The position numbers and the translations under genes were made by a program. The notes under the pieces were generated by a model. The model was given only the letters and a program-made list of their open reading frames with translations. It was not told the origin of the DNA and did not search any database. This document shows positions 34,140 through 44,015 of a stretch of DNA of 64,000 nt, one piece after another (position 1 is the first letter of the stretch; each line of letters begins with the position of its first letter). The DNA is from Ustulina deusta (taxonomy: Eukaryota; Ascomycota; Sordariomycetes; Xylariales; Xylariaceae), in NCBI GenBank assembly GCA_023159155.1, contig JAJNNX010000003.1, forward strand, positions 248,001-312,000, read 5' to 3'.

Positions 34140-37100
34140 ATGACTTCGTCCAACGTTGCCCCGACCGATGAAGGTCGTGCAGCTGCCGCCACTACGGTCA
34201 ACACCACCACCGCAGCATCCCCACCGCCCGCTACAGCGACTTCTCCGAGTCCACGGCCACCTTCACGTGCAGACGGAGACGAAGATGCATCCGGTGGCGC
34301 TGTCACGGCTCCTAGCGCGTCTAACGCGAAGTTAAACTTAACTTTGGATGCGCCTACAACTATAAAACCTTTGAGCACGACCAGCGAGACAGGCACCGTT
34401 GATCAGCGACGCTCTTCTGCAGACCTCTCCGACCAACCGCAGCCCGACCACGACCAGCCCGCGAACGAAATCAACACCGACATTCCCATACCGTCTCCTC
34501 CCACCGTCTCGCCCTTATCGACTCCGGCAGCTACTCACATCAACGTTGACGAAAGCCTTCCCGATGATGCAGTAGCCAAGCTGAGCGCCGATTTCCCGCC
34601 TCTCTCCTTGACCCAAGACTCTTCGACATTCCGGAGTGGCATCTTTGGCCCTCCACAACCTGCGAATCACGGGACATTGTTTGCTTCAGACGGGATGCAA
34701 CTGGACGAACCCTTCATGCCAGCCCAGATGAGGTACCGCCAACACGGCCAGGTCCAGGCAATTGCGACTACGGACCCCGATCCACACAGCGCCGACTACT
34801 CGCATGGCATACTCTCCGGTATGCGGCTCTCTCAGGGGAGCATTGACCCGAGCGCCTACATCATGAACATTGCTGCCCAGGCCACTCTTTTCCAAGACCA
34901 GGGCCCTTCTGTCATCGCGCCCTCTGCAGTCTCGTTGCATTCGGTTACTCAAGAGAGTGATGCACTTACGGGCAGTGCAGAACCTGCATCTACAAATGGG
35001 AGTCAGAAATTGGAATCCTTTGCAAAGATAGAATTTGCCGATAGTACCTTCCAAATGACGACTTACGCTGTCATCATCGGCCGTGATAAGCAAGCTATGG
35101 AACAGGCAAGGGCAGATGAGAGGAGGGAAGCGGCCTACAGACGTAAATGCGAAGAAAATGAAAGAAATGGGTTACCTCCGCCTACACCCATCATGTATGA
35201 CAAAGGCAAATTTAGTAAATCCTATGTCAGTGAGGAGGGTGGTATGCTTGGGCCCGAACACTCGGACGGAGAGGATGTCAAACCTGTCAAGAAGCGCCGT
35301 CCTAGCTCCGCCGCTCAATCCGCTGCTGGCGAAGATAATGCTTCCGGTAATCGCGTACAATCGAACCGTCAATACGTGTCGCATACTACGGGAGCCGCTG
35401 CCGTGGATTTGGGGGCTTTACAGCCGTCTCCAGAACACATACCATTTATCGGTATACATTCGCCCGGTCCAGACATTGCCAGCAAAACACGCGGCATCTC
35501 TAGACAACATCTCAAAATTCAATTTAATAAAAAGCGGGGTGTCTTCGAAGGAATCGCTTTGCACAAAAATGGATTTTTCTGCGAAGATGTTTTGTACGGA
35601 TTAGATCAGCCCGCGACATTGAGAAGCGGTGACCGGCTGCAGATCAAAGATGTCGAATTCTTCTTCGTCATCAACGGTGTCCAAATTGGAATGTCTGGTG
35701 GGGAGGACGAAGACGTTGCATCAAGCAAGCGGATGTCGGTAGGTGGCAAGGAGATGAGTCTCGATTTCGAACATTCCGATCATGAGAACTTCAGGGATAC
35801 AAGTGAAGAATTGTCAGACGTAGAAAATATTTCTACCCCAGTCATTGAGTCTGAGCATGGCGACGAGGAACGTGAACCTGCACCAACACCAGTATCAGCA
35901 TCATTATTAGCATCAGTAGCAGATCAAAGACAGGAACCGGAACTGGAAGTTACTGGTGCTCAACCTATTGCTGGAGAAGAGCGTCCTCACGAAATGATCA
36001 AGCCTGAACTAGATATGCTGGGTGAGCTTCCGCCCGAATTCGCGATGCCCGATATCCCCAAACGCCGCGGGCCAGGACGACCTCCTAAGGACGGGATCAT
36101 GTCGAAGAGGGAGCGTAGATTACTTAAGAAGCAGTTGCAAGAGACTTCGAAGAAAACTCTACCCCAAGATCTACAGGAGGAGAAAATCAAGCGCCCCGTT
36201 GGCCGTCCCCGGAAGAATCCTCTCCTAGACGACGGTGAACGGCCTGAAAAGCGCAAATATAACAAGAAGAAACGAGAAGATGGCGAGGAAGGGTCCGATC
36301 CAGAGAAACCGATTAAGGAAAAGAAAGACAAGAAAGTTCGACCAAAGTCGCCACCTTTAGATCTTCGAATAGAAGATTACACTGCTGAACAACTCCAGAA
36401 GCCGACGAAGAATTACGGTGTTTTGATTGATGAAGCTCTCACCAATGGTCCACCGGACGGTTTGACTCTCAAGCAAATCTATAAGAGAATCACAGCAAGA
36501 TACCCCTGGTTTTTTTTCAGGTCCGAGACGAAAGGGTGGGAAAGTAGCGTCCGGCATAACCTGATTGGTAACGAAGCTTTCAAGAAAGACGAAGAGACTG
36601 GCCTCTGGTCTCGTGTGCCAGGAGTAGAATTAGATGCTGGCAAGAAGCGCAAAGCCACCTCACCGGATCGTCACCTCGGGCCTTCACATCTTCATTCGCA
36701 CCTCTCGCACCCACCGTACTATCAAAGCAACCCCTACGCCAATCCTAGCAACGCTACGTATGCGCATGCGCTTCCGAATTATCACACCGAGCAAAAACAC
36801 CCTCAGCCCGGTTATACCTCTACGGGACAAAATGCGCAGCTCCATACAACACCATCACAGTCGCTCACCCAGCCAGTCTCCCAGCCAGTCTATACGGCTC
36901 ATGTACCGGCACCAGCGCAGCTACCTCCTGGCTACGGCAGCCTAACTCAGCCGCGGCCATCGAATACGCCTCAGCAAGGCACCTACAGCTCTCCCTACGC
37001 ACGCCCACCGCCTCCTTCTAACCCACCCGCCAAGATAGAAACAAGTCAGTCAAACACCCAAACTACCACGGCGTCATCAACTACACAGTCTGCAGCTCCT

Positions 37101-39107
37101 GCGCTGCAGCAGCAGCCAAGACCGAGTGTTGCTAGTGTTGGGCCAAGAGAGCAGCTGTCACCTGAAATTGAAAGGGCCATCGTGCAATTCAGTGCCAACA
37201 TGTTGAATGTAATATCCAAACAGACGCCGCATGCCGCAAGTATTATCGAAGCTGCTGCCAACCGAGTCCGAGGGTTACCGGTGCAAAACAGAATCCCAGG
37301 GTTCGACTCGGTTGAGAATACTCTCATCAATGCAATGCAAGGGATGATCAAAGATATGAGGCAGAAGTATCACCATATCGCATCAGCCTCTCCAGCCCCT
37401 ATCGTTCCTGCGCAATCCAGTTCCACACTGAGTCCTGCACCACCTAACACCGCCGAGGCTGAGATACAACGACGACTCAGGAATTTTCGGGAGAGCATGG
37501 TTACGGCGCTTAAGACAAAGACAGACAAGGCTGAAATTATTGTGGACTCTGCAATTAATCGTGCTCGGGGTCTGCCGCACGCCGGTAAGATTCCTGGCTG
37601 GGAGGAGGCCGACAATTTGATGGTTAAGTCTGTCACCCAAATAATCGCCGAAGCACGCAGTGCGCATCTTAAACTCCAGAATGTTTCACCAACACCAGCA
37701 AATACTAGCCGAACAGCGGTTTCACAGCCAGCACAATCCGTCCTCCGCCCAGAACCATCTGCTTCCCCCGCAGCGGCTCAGACCCCTATCGCATCTGCAA
37801 CACCGCGTGTGCCTCCTAGTAACGGGACGTCAACTGCCCCTTACACTTCAAGCGCCCCTTCATCGGTCTTAGGTGCTCCGAACTCAAATTCCCCTTCGAT
37901 AGCGCGGCCCGGTATGCCTCTTCAACGCCCCGCTCCCGTCGCCTTTACGCGGCCTCCAACAGGTCCGATAGCTCGCCCAACGGTTTTCCACAAAGATTCA
38001 GTAACGGCGTCTACCACCACCCCAGCTGTGCCACGGCCTAATGTGTCGAGCCCTGCCCCCCCTAGCGCTGGCGTTCTTGACCAGATCACCGGCCACAAGA
38101 GATTCACGGATGACGTTTTTCACAAGAGCCATAGTGCCAATGGTGGCGTTACTATGGGCAGCCACACTGGCAGTAATGCCGCTACATCTTGCAACACCGT
38201 GAGCAACTCTGGTGCTAGCACAACCAGCAGCTCTTCCGTCGTCAATACTACACTGCCGAGCGGGACGGCGAGTAATGTGACGAGTACCACGGCAAACAAT
38301 GCAACGAGCAACGCAGCAAGCAATAAAGCAGGGAGTTCAGTGAGCAATCCGGCAAGTACTCCATCAATTAATATAGCCAGCAACCCGGCAGGCAGTGCGC
38401 CAACCAACGTCTCGAAAATCCAGACAAGCAGCTTCCCAAGCAATATGGCGAGCCAGTCGGCAAGCAGTGTAACGGGCAATATATCAAACAGTGTTATGGG
38501 TAACCACACCGACTTTGTTTCAGGTACAGGCAATGTTGATGCTACCAACAGTAGCGCCAGTAGCAACATACGCGGCGGCACGCCGAGGATCACCGCTAGT
38601 CACATCACAAGCAGTGCCACAGGCAATGCTAGCAGTGATAACCCCCCCGAAACCACAATAGATGTCGCAAATCATACTGCTGCCGTTGCTGCCGACAGCT
38701 CTACTAGGGCCGCACTAGGCGCCACCCTCGACCTCGAACCCGGGCTTACCCAGGGCAGCAATGCAAGCACCAATACAAGCGTTGCCATCGGTGCTACCGT
38801 TAGCCCTCTTACTAGTGGCCCTGCTGGCGGAGCTGTAGGTGCTCAAATTAGCAATAGTGTGGGGGAGAGTACACATAGTAAGCTGGAAAACGAGAAAAGC
38901 ATTCCCAGCAGGGCGACTATGATGGAGCATCATGAGCCGACAGCTTTCAAGGCACCTGCGCCCATACATAACATGTCTAGCCCTGCACCACCGAGCGCTG
39001 GGGTTGTGGACCAGATTGCCGGCCACAAGCGGTCCCTAGATGAAGGACCAGGCAGTGCGAACGCAGAGCAGCCTGAGCCCAAAAGACTCGGCGTTTTTCC
39101 CGTTTAA
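34140..39107 (+). CDS. FHL1: FHA-forkhead transcription factor, FHL1-like
   Basis: A single 1655-aa frame. Low-complexity N-terminus; a split FHA domain (about residues 292-515) with a charged insertion between I-I-G-R-D and the phosphopeptide-binding S-R-Q-H-L strand; two AT-hook-like motifs, G-P-G-R-P-P-K (about 642) and P-V-G-R-P-R-K (about 684); and a forkhead domain (about 750-835) with W-E-S-S-V-R-H-N-L. FHA plus forkhead is the layout of Fhl1, which with Ifh1 controls ribosomal protein genes in yeast. Fkh1/2 share these domains, so the Fhl1 assignment is likely but not certain. After the forkhead domain lie a Gln/Pro-rich region, two related helical units (about 1008-1075 and 1108-1180, each with A-x-N/I-R-x-R-G-L-P and I-P-G-[FW]), and a C-terminal module S-P-A-P-P-S-A-G-V-x-D-Q-I-x-G-H-K-R present twice (about 1302 and 1612). 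An S/N/T/A-rich stretch separates the two module copies. Confidence 0.88.
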   Translation: MTSSNVAPTDEGRAAAATTVNTTTAASPPPATATSPSPRPPSRADGDEDASGGAVTAPSASNAKLNLTLDAPTTIKPLSTTSETGTVDQRRSSADLSDQPQPDHDQPANEINTDIPIPSPPTVSPLSTPAATHINVDESLPDDAVAKLSADFPPLSLTQDSSTFRSGIFGPPQPANHGTLFASDGMQLDEPFMPAQMRYRQHGQVQAIATTDPDPHSADYSHGILSGMRLSQGSIDPSAYIMNIAAQATLFQDQGPSVIAPSAVSLHSVTQESDALTGSAEPASTNGSQKLESFAKIEFADSTFQMTTYAVIIGRDKQAMEQARADERREAAYRRKCEENERNGLPPPTPIMYDKGKFSKSYVSEEGGMLGPEHSDGEDVKPVKKRRPSSAAQSAAGEDNASGNRVQSNRQYVSHTTGAAAVDLGALQPSPEHIPFIGIHSPGPDIASKTRGISRQHLKIQFNKKRGVFEGIALHKNGFFCEDVLYGLDQPATLRSGDRLQIKDVEFFFVINGVQIGMSGGEDEDVASSKRMSVGGKEMSLDFEHSDHENFRDTSEELSDVENISTPVIESEHGDEEREPAPTPVSASLLASVADQRQEPELEVTGAQPIAGEERPHEMIKPELDMLGELPPEFAMPDIPKRRGPGRPPKDGIMSKRERRLLKKQLQETSKKTLPQDLQEEKIKRPVGRPRKNPLLDDGERPEKRKYNKKKREDGEEGSDPEKPIKEKKDKKVRPKSPPLDLRIEDYTAEQLQKPTKNYGVLIDEALTNGPPDGLTLKQIYKRITARYPWFFFRSETKGWESSVRHNLIGNEAFKKDEETGLWSRVPGVELDAGKKRKATSPDRHLGPSHLHSHLSHPPYYQSNPYANPSNATYAHALPNYHTEQKHPQPGYTSTGQNAQLHTTPSQSLTQPVSQPVYTAHVPAPAQLPPGYGSLTQPRPSNTPQQGTYSSPYARPPPPSNPPAKIETSQSNTQTTTASSTTQSAAPALQQQPRPSVASVGPREQLSPEIERAIVQFSANMLNVISKQTPHAASIIEAAANRVRGLPVQNRIPGFDSVENTLINAMQGMIKDMRQKYHHIASASPAPIVPAQSSSTLSPAPPNTAEAEIQRRLRNFRESMVTALKTKTDKAEIIVDSAINRARGLPHAGKIPGWEEADNLMVKSVTQIIAEARSAHLKLQNVSPTPANTSRTAVSQPAQSVLRPEPSASPAAAQTPIASATPRVPPSNGTSTAPYTSSAPSSVLGAPNSNSPSIARPGMPLQRPAPVAFTRPPTGPIARPTVFHKDSVTASTTTPAVPRPNVSSPAPPSAGVLDQITGHKRFTDDVFHKSHSANGGVTMGSHTGSNAATSCNTVSNSGASTTSSSSVVNTTLPSGTASNVTSTTANNATSNAASNKAGSSVSNPASTPSINIASNPAGSAPTNVSKIQTSSFPSNMASQSASSVTGNISNSVMGNHTDFVSGTGNVDATNSSASSNIRGGTPRITASHITSSATGNASSDNPPETTIDVANHTAAVAADSSTRAALGATLDLEPGLTQGSNASTNTSVAIGATVSPLTSGPAGGAVGAQISNSVGESTHSKLENEKSIPSRATMMEHHEPTAFKAPAPIHNMSSPAPPSAGVVDQIAGHKRSLDEGPGSANAEQPEPKRLGVFPV

Positions 39108-40456
39108 TATACGGTTGTTATATGTGGTTTGTAGTGGAGATGCCGGATTGGAACCATCACCTAGTTAGACAACAAATGTTGGCCAAGGAACGATCACACG
39201 AATTACGAATTTGCATTGCATTATGGACTTTCACACGAATTTTAAAGGCGGTCATAGTCTGCTCGGGGCCATTGGACCATACCTACTACAGGCGGATGGA
39301 TCAAAGGACGGCGTTTCAAGGTTGACCAGGTCGACAACTCAAGAATCCTGTTATTAGATACCATTTCAAAATTATAAGACATTGTACATCCGAAGCATAA
39401 GAACGCCTCTCTGGATCTCGACCCTGTTGATTGCCGAGATTTGCAGATGGAAGGTTTCCAGAATAATCGTCATGGACAGGATTTATCATAATACGTCCCT
39501 AAGTAGTTATTAACGTAATAATAGAACCAATGACCAACTAGGTAACCGTGTCGAGAGGATTTGTTCATGAGCGCCATGAATCGGGCAGAAAGCCTACGAT
39601 TCAAGTACATCAGAGACTCGGAAACCAACGTGTGATAAATTCCGCCTACTCAATGCCTGGCTTCAGCATTCGAGTCCATGCCCCATATCCAAGAGATCAC
39701 AAGCAAGCGTATTACAAAATTCACCTTCACCGTACCAACGGTCACTAGGTAGTCTATAATCCTCCCGCTCTATGATCCCTGGCATGTTTCGCGACAAAAA
39801 CCAACGCGATATGAACACTATCAGCCATCCATTTACCCACCGCTTATCCAGTAGCGCTCGCTTTCTCCAAAGACCCAATCGTCGCTCATTTGCTACTCAA
39901 CGACGCCCAGGAATCATGCCATCAGTTGAGTATATGGTCGAGTACGAAGTATGAAAGGACGAGAGCAGCGTCACCCATCAGCTTGCAGAAAGTTCATGCC
40001 ATACGAATACGTTAAGGAATCCAAATACGCTAGGCGGCTTTTGAGATTGAAGTCGTGGACAAGCGATTGCCCCCAAGACAACAATCGAGGCAACTAGCTT
40101 GCCTCGCAGTACAAGCCAAGAAGCAACCGTTTTTCAACAAACAAAGTGGCTATTGCTAAATTGATGCTCTACCCGGTTTAGAGGGCGATGAAGTGATGTC
40201 GGCTTGGGCCCTCTTAAGAGAGGCACTGTAGGATGCTTGAAATGCTTGCTCAATGACGATATTGATAATCAGATGGCGAAGGCGTCTTGTGCGGCATACA
40301 CATTCTGCATCGGGGGTCCACCCATGTAGGACAGCACTCAGCTGACTAAATTCTTGCAGCGCCACGTTGGTTCCTCCTGCGTGTATTCCTCGGCGGAATG
40401 CCCCATAAACGCTGTGGCGTCTCGTTCATCTGAGACACCGAGCATCTCAACACGCA
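39108..40456. other. Intergenic region between convergent genes
   Basis: 3' flanks of the FHL1-like gene (plus) and the acyltransferase gene (minus). The short ORFs here have no motifs; nothing further is supported. Confidence 0.5.
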
Positions 40457-42103
40457 TTACGCAATGAGCTTCGACTCCAGCCACTTTGCAAACCGCACCG
40501 TCGGCATGTCAACTGCGCGCCAGAAAATGTCCGCGGCCCAGACCACGAGGGGAATATTGATGATAGCGGCGAGAGTCACGCCGCTCTTGAATGCAGGACC
40601 TTCTGTGCCCGTGATGCCCCAAGCCCAGCGCTGGACCGGGTATCCTAGAATATGCGTCACCGGCCCGTGCATCAGGTAAATGGCATAGCTGAGATGACCC
40701 AGATATTGAACTGGCGGCAGCTCGAAGAAGCGCTGCCAGCCCCGCGACCGCGCGGCGCAGAATACGAACAGACACGCGCCGACGACTTGCCAGAAGCGGT
40801 ACTTCTCGGTGAACCAGGCCGGGATCAGCGTGCCGAGGTATCTCCAGCCCGGCACGTCCCACGGGCCAGCGTCGGGACAGGAGAGCAGGTATAGGGCGAA
40901 AATCGAGACGAGTGTCCAGAACAAATCGCTCTTGGACCGCTTCTGTTCAGGTGACGGCACCGGATTCGGTTTCTCCTCGAGCGGCAACTGCAATGTGGGT
41001 TGTTGCGATGATGACGGCGCCGAGGAAGCTGTTCCGCGGCCCTCACGGCCTTCGTGTGCATTGCGCCTCAGGTCCAGGTCCGCGATGGTCATCCCCGCGA
41101 AGAAGAGCAACATCTCCCATCTGTCATTCCGCAGCACGAACCACGACAACAAGCCCACGACCACGAGCCGGACGTTGTCCCGCAGGCGCGCGGTGCCCAT
41201 GAGGACGAGGAAGAGCACCATCGAGCACCGGAACTCGAGGGGGATCGTCCACAGATGCACGTCGTACTGCGTGGAGCCGGCGTGGTTCGCCCAGCTCCAG
41301 ATGTGGAGGAAGGCCCACATCTCGTGGCCCCAGTGCGTCAGTTGCGCGGGCAGCGAGTGTAGGCGCTTGGGGTGATGCTCGATGACGTTGCGGGTGAAGG
41401 TGCGGTCCTGGATGAACTCCCTGGTCCCCTCGTACGCGCCCCAGCGGAGCAGCAGCGCCACGGCGAGCGTCGAGACGATGGGCGGGAGGTACAGTCTGAA
41501 GAAGCGCCGGAAGACGAGCGAGGAGGTCGTCCGCGCGAAGGCCTCGGCGTTCCGCCTGCGCGCGAGCTGCAGCGGCCGCAGCGAGAGCGCGTACCCCGAT
41601 ATCACGAAGAACACGCAGACCATCGAGGGCCCGCTGTACAGCAGCCGCACGAACGGCAGCCGCCAGAGCGACGTGTACGTGGACGTGGTCGGCGGGGGCG
41701 CGTCCGAGTCCGGAGGCGGCCGAGGCAGCCAGTGGTACCCTTCCGCGATGAAGAAGGCCGTGTAGAAATAGTGGCAGAAGAACACGAAGAAGGCCGCGAG
41801 TCCTCGCATCCCGTCGAGATATGCCGTCGGGCTCAGCGCCTTCGCGCCACCACCGCCGGCCCCGTTATCATTAGTACCGGCCCGGCGTTCCCGCGCCGGC
41901 GAAAAGCGGTTGTGTGTGAAGCTCGGCAGGAGGAAGACGGCCGTTCGTCTCAGCACGAGGCTGGAGTAGGCCTTCGTCATCGCGGCCCGTCGGATCCTTC
42001 CCAAGCCCTTCCCGCTGAAGCCGAAGCCGTCGCTCTCGGTGTCTGGGCCCGAGCGGTCTTCGATCAGTAAGGCGTGGCGGCTCTCTTCCTCTATCGGCGA
42101 CAT
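40457..42103 (-). CDS. Acyltransferase-3 family membrane protein
   Basis: An intronless 548-aa protein starting at the ATG at 42103. The acyltransferase-3 pattern begins after about 90 residues with Y-L-D-G-M-R-G-L-A-A-F-F-V-F-F-C-H-Y. This has the D-G-x-R-G/A and the helix-end His thought to be catalytic. V-F-F-V-I-S-G-Y-A-L-S, F-R-R-F-F-R-L-Y-L-P and about ten membrane helices follow, ending in Y-L-M-H-G-P-V-T-H. The family moves acyl groups (acetyl, succinyl) onto sugars, lipids or natural products at membranes; fungal paralogs are numerous and mostly uncharacterised. A Pro/Ser/Glu-rich insertion (about residues 345-385) interrupts the helices. The coding sequence is very GC-rich with strong third-position GC, unlike the neighbouring genes. 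No biosynthetic partners are next to it. Confidence 0.88.
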   Translation of the reverse strand: MSPIEEESRHALLIEDRSGPDTESDGFGFSGKGLGRIRRAAMTKAYSSLVLRRTAVFLLPSFTHNRFSPARERRAGTNDNGAGGGGAKALSPTAYLDGMRGLAAFFVFFCHYFYTAFFIAEGYHWLPRPPPDSDAPPPTTSTYTSLWRLPFVRLLYSGPSMVCVFFVISGYALSLRPLQLARRRNAEAFARTTSSLVFRRFFRLYLPPIVSTLAVALLLRWGAYEGTREFIQDRTFTRNVIEHHPKRLHSLPAQLTHWGHEMWAFLHIWSWANHAGSTQYDVHLWTIPLEFRCSMVLFLVLMGTARLRDNVRLVVVGLLSWFVLRNDRWEMLLFFAGMTIADLDLRRNAHEGREGRGTASSAPSSSQQPTLQLPLEEKPNPVPSPEQKRSKSDLFWTLVSIFALYLLSCPDAGPWDVPGWRYLGTLIPAWFTEKYRFWQVVGACLFVFCAARSRGWQRFFELPPVQYLGHLSYAIYLMHGPVTHILGYPVQRWAWGITGTEGPAFKSGVTLAAIINIPLVVWAADIFWRAVDMPTVRFAKWLESKLIA

Positions 42104-44015
42104 CTGGGACAGGTTTTGCGTCCCGGGGCGGGCTTTTCTTTTCTCCCCAAGCAGAGAAAAAAGTGCAGCTGCTGGTTTTTTTGATAACCCGGCGCTATCT
42201 GTTCATCTCCGCGTTCTGAGTCAGGGCTTGCACGAGACCGTTCAGTCCCGAAATCGTCTGTCTGTGTGCTGCGAGATCACGGTCGCACGAAAAATCTAAG
42301 TATAATTTACCGTAAGGGGGGGTATACCAAAAAAACCAAAACACAATAAAAATAAAAAAGTATTACACGAAAAATAGATTAGGAAAATAATGTAGAAACT
42401 ATTCAGTCATCAAAGGCTGGACTTTTCCGAGAGAAAAAATTAAAATAGAAAAGAAAACTCCGGCTTACCGCATCCCCTACACTACCACCACATTCTCGTA
42501 TATCGAACCGCTTACACTAGCGAGGTAAGTAAGTAGGCGGGCGGGCAGGTAGGCTGAACTCCTGAGTCGTCTGTCCCCCTTTTGCAGATCATGCGCGACT
42601 CTGCTCTGTTCACACGACCCGCCAGCGAAAGAAAAAAAAAATAACAGCCAGGAAATCGACAGATCGACAGTCACACCATGCCAATCGCAATGCCTTGTCT
42701 TGATATTTGGGGCCTTGAAGAGATCTCCATATTATTTCTGTTCATTGTCTTGTTTCACTAGGTATTCATCCTACGCCAGGATCACGTCACTCTTTCAACA
42801 TAGTGTACCTATTTGCTGGAGGCTGTGGCAGTGTTTATTTATTATTTTATTATTTTATTTTCTTTCTTCCTGAGTCCTTGTCGCCTCCACAAGGTGTCCG
42901 TTTCTGGAATAGACATGGCTTTCATGATTGCTACCGGGTCCATGAATGAAGCCTCGCCTCGCCTCTTGTTGTCTTATTAGTTATTATTAGTGTAGAGTAT
43001 CACCCCTATATCTCGCTTACCCAATGGGTCGGTTCCTGACCTAGTGCACACACAGTACACTAGACTACGGTAGTGTATAGAAAGAAGATGGGCGGTTTTG
43101 TTCCTCCTCGAGATCTGTGACAAATAAATACCTGTTTGATGAATTTAGCGACCCCGCTAGTTAAATTGATCTTACCGGATCATCGGCTGGGTAAGGTACC
43201 TACCACCTCAGCATACACTACATAAAACCGGAAGACGCGCACGAAACGGTGCGGGCGGCCGTCGGATACTGCGTGCGTAAGTAGTAGACATGCACTGACT
43301 GTATATTCCCATCTGGTGTACGTGTAGTATATATAACACGAGGTCAGTCAGTAATAGTTACGCAACGCAGGTACGGCGGCATGAGATTGCAAGGATAGCG
43401 AAGATCTTCCCTGAGATAAGACGAGACGATGGTAAATCGTGACCCACGATTCTGGCCATGAAACAAGGAAAGGTGGGAAAATCACACAGAGTTTGAAAGA
43501 CATGCCCCCATCCCGGCTCATACCCCCCCGGTCGGCCTTGGCGGGATCGGCGCCGACAAAGAAGCCGCCTGAGTGGGAATGAATGGCCAGGGCGATGATC
43601 GTTCTCTCGGACTCATGGCCCGCTTTGCAGATCCTCGCCGGTTCGTTCGCAGATCCTGCTCGGTCCATTTGTGTTGAAACGTGTGCTGTATTGTGTGAGT
43701 GTGTGTGTGGCCTTGCGAGTTTGGTTGGCAATCCCTAATCGGTCGATCAGTGCCTACAGTAGAGAGAAGCATATGTTGATGCGCTATATCTGGCAGTGCA
43801 TGTCTAACGTTCCTTTCGAACGGTGTACCATTCTAACTGCCGTCGATCGCCGTTGCAAAACTACGGTACAACCCGAAAACGTTATCATGCCATTTCACAT
43901 CCAGAACGAGACATGAGCTTGTTCATGATTAAACATTTATTTTATCAATATTACACAGGACAGAATTTGTCTAGCAGGCCTATGTATGTGTTGCAAGACC
44001 TACAGAAATGCGACC
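42104..44015. other. Intergenic region, AT-rich with simple repeats
   Basis: Promoter side of the acyltransferase gene and 3' flank of DPP V. It contains an AT-rich block at 42280-42470, a TTATT-type repeat near 42834-42864 and a GT-rich run near 43690-43711. ORFs on the minus strand at 43348-43772 are not supported by motifs. Confidence 0.55.
42834..42864 (+). repeat. TTATT-type simple repeat
   Basis: Short tandem units of TTTAT/TTATT in the acyltransferase upstream region. Confidence 0.7.

Noticed and set aside
38120..38593. 157-aa minus-strand Leu/Ala-rich ORF that looks like a membrane protein
   Set aside because: Mirror of the S/N/T/A repeat region of the FHL1-like gene; hydrophobicity is a by-product of the repeat codons.
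41372..42070. 232-aa plus-strand ORF
   Set aside because: Antisense shadow of the GC-rich acyltransferase gene; Arg/Glu-rich with no motif.
43348..43772. Overlapping minus-strand ORFs of 127 and 84 aa
   Set aside because: Composed around a GT/CA repeat, no conserved motif, neither frame better than the other.
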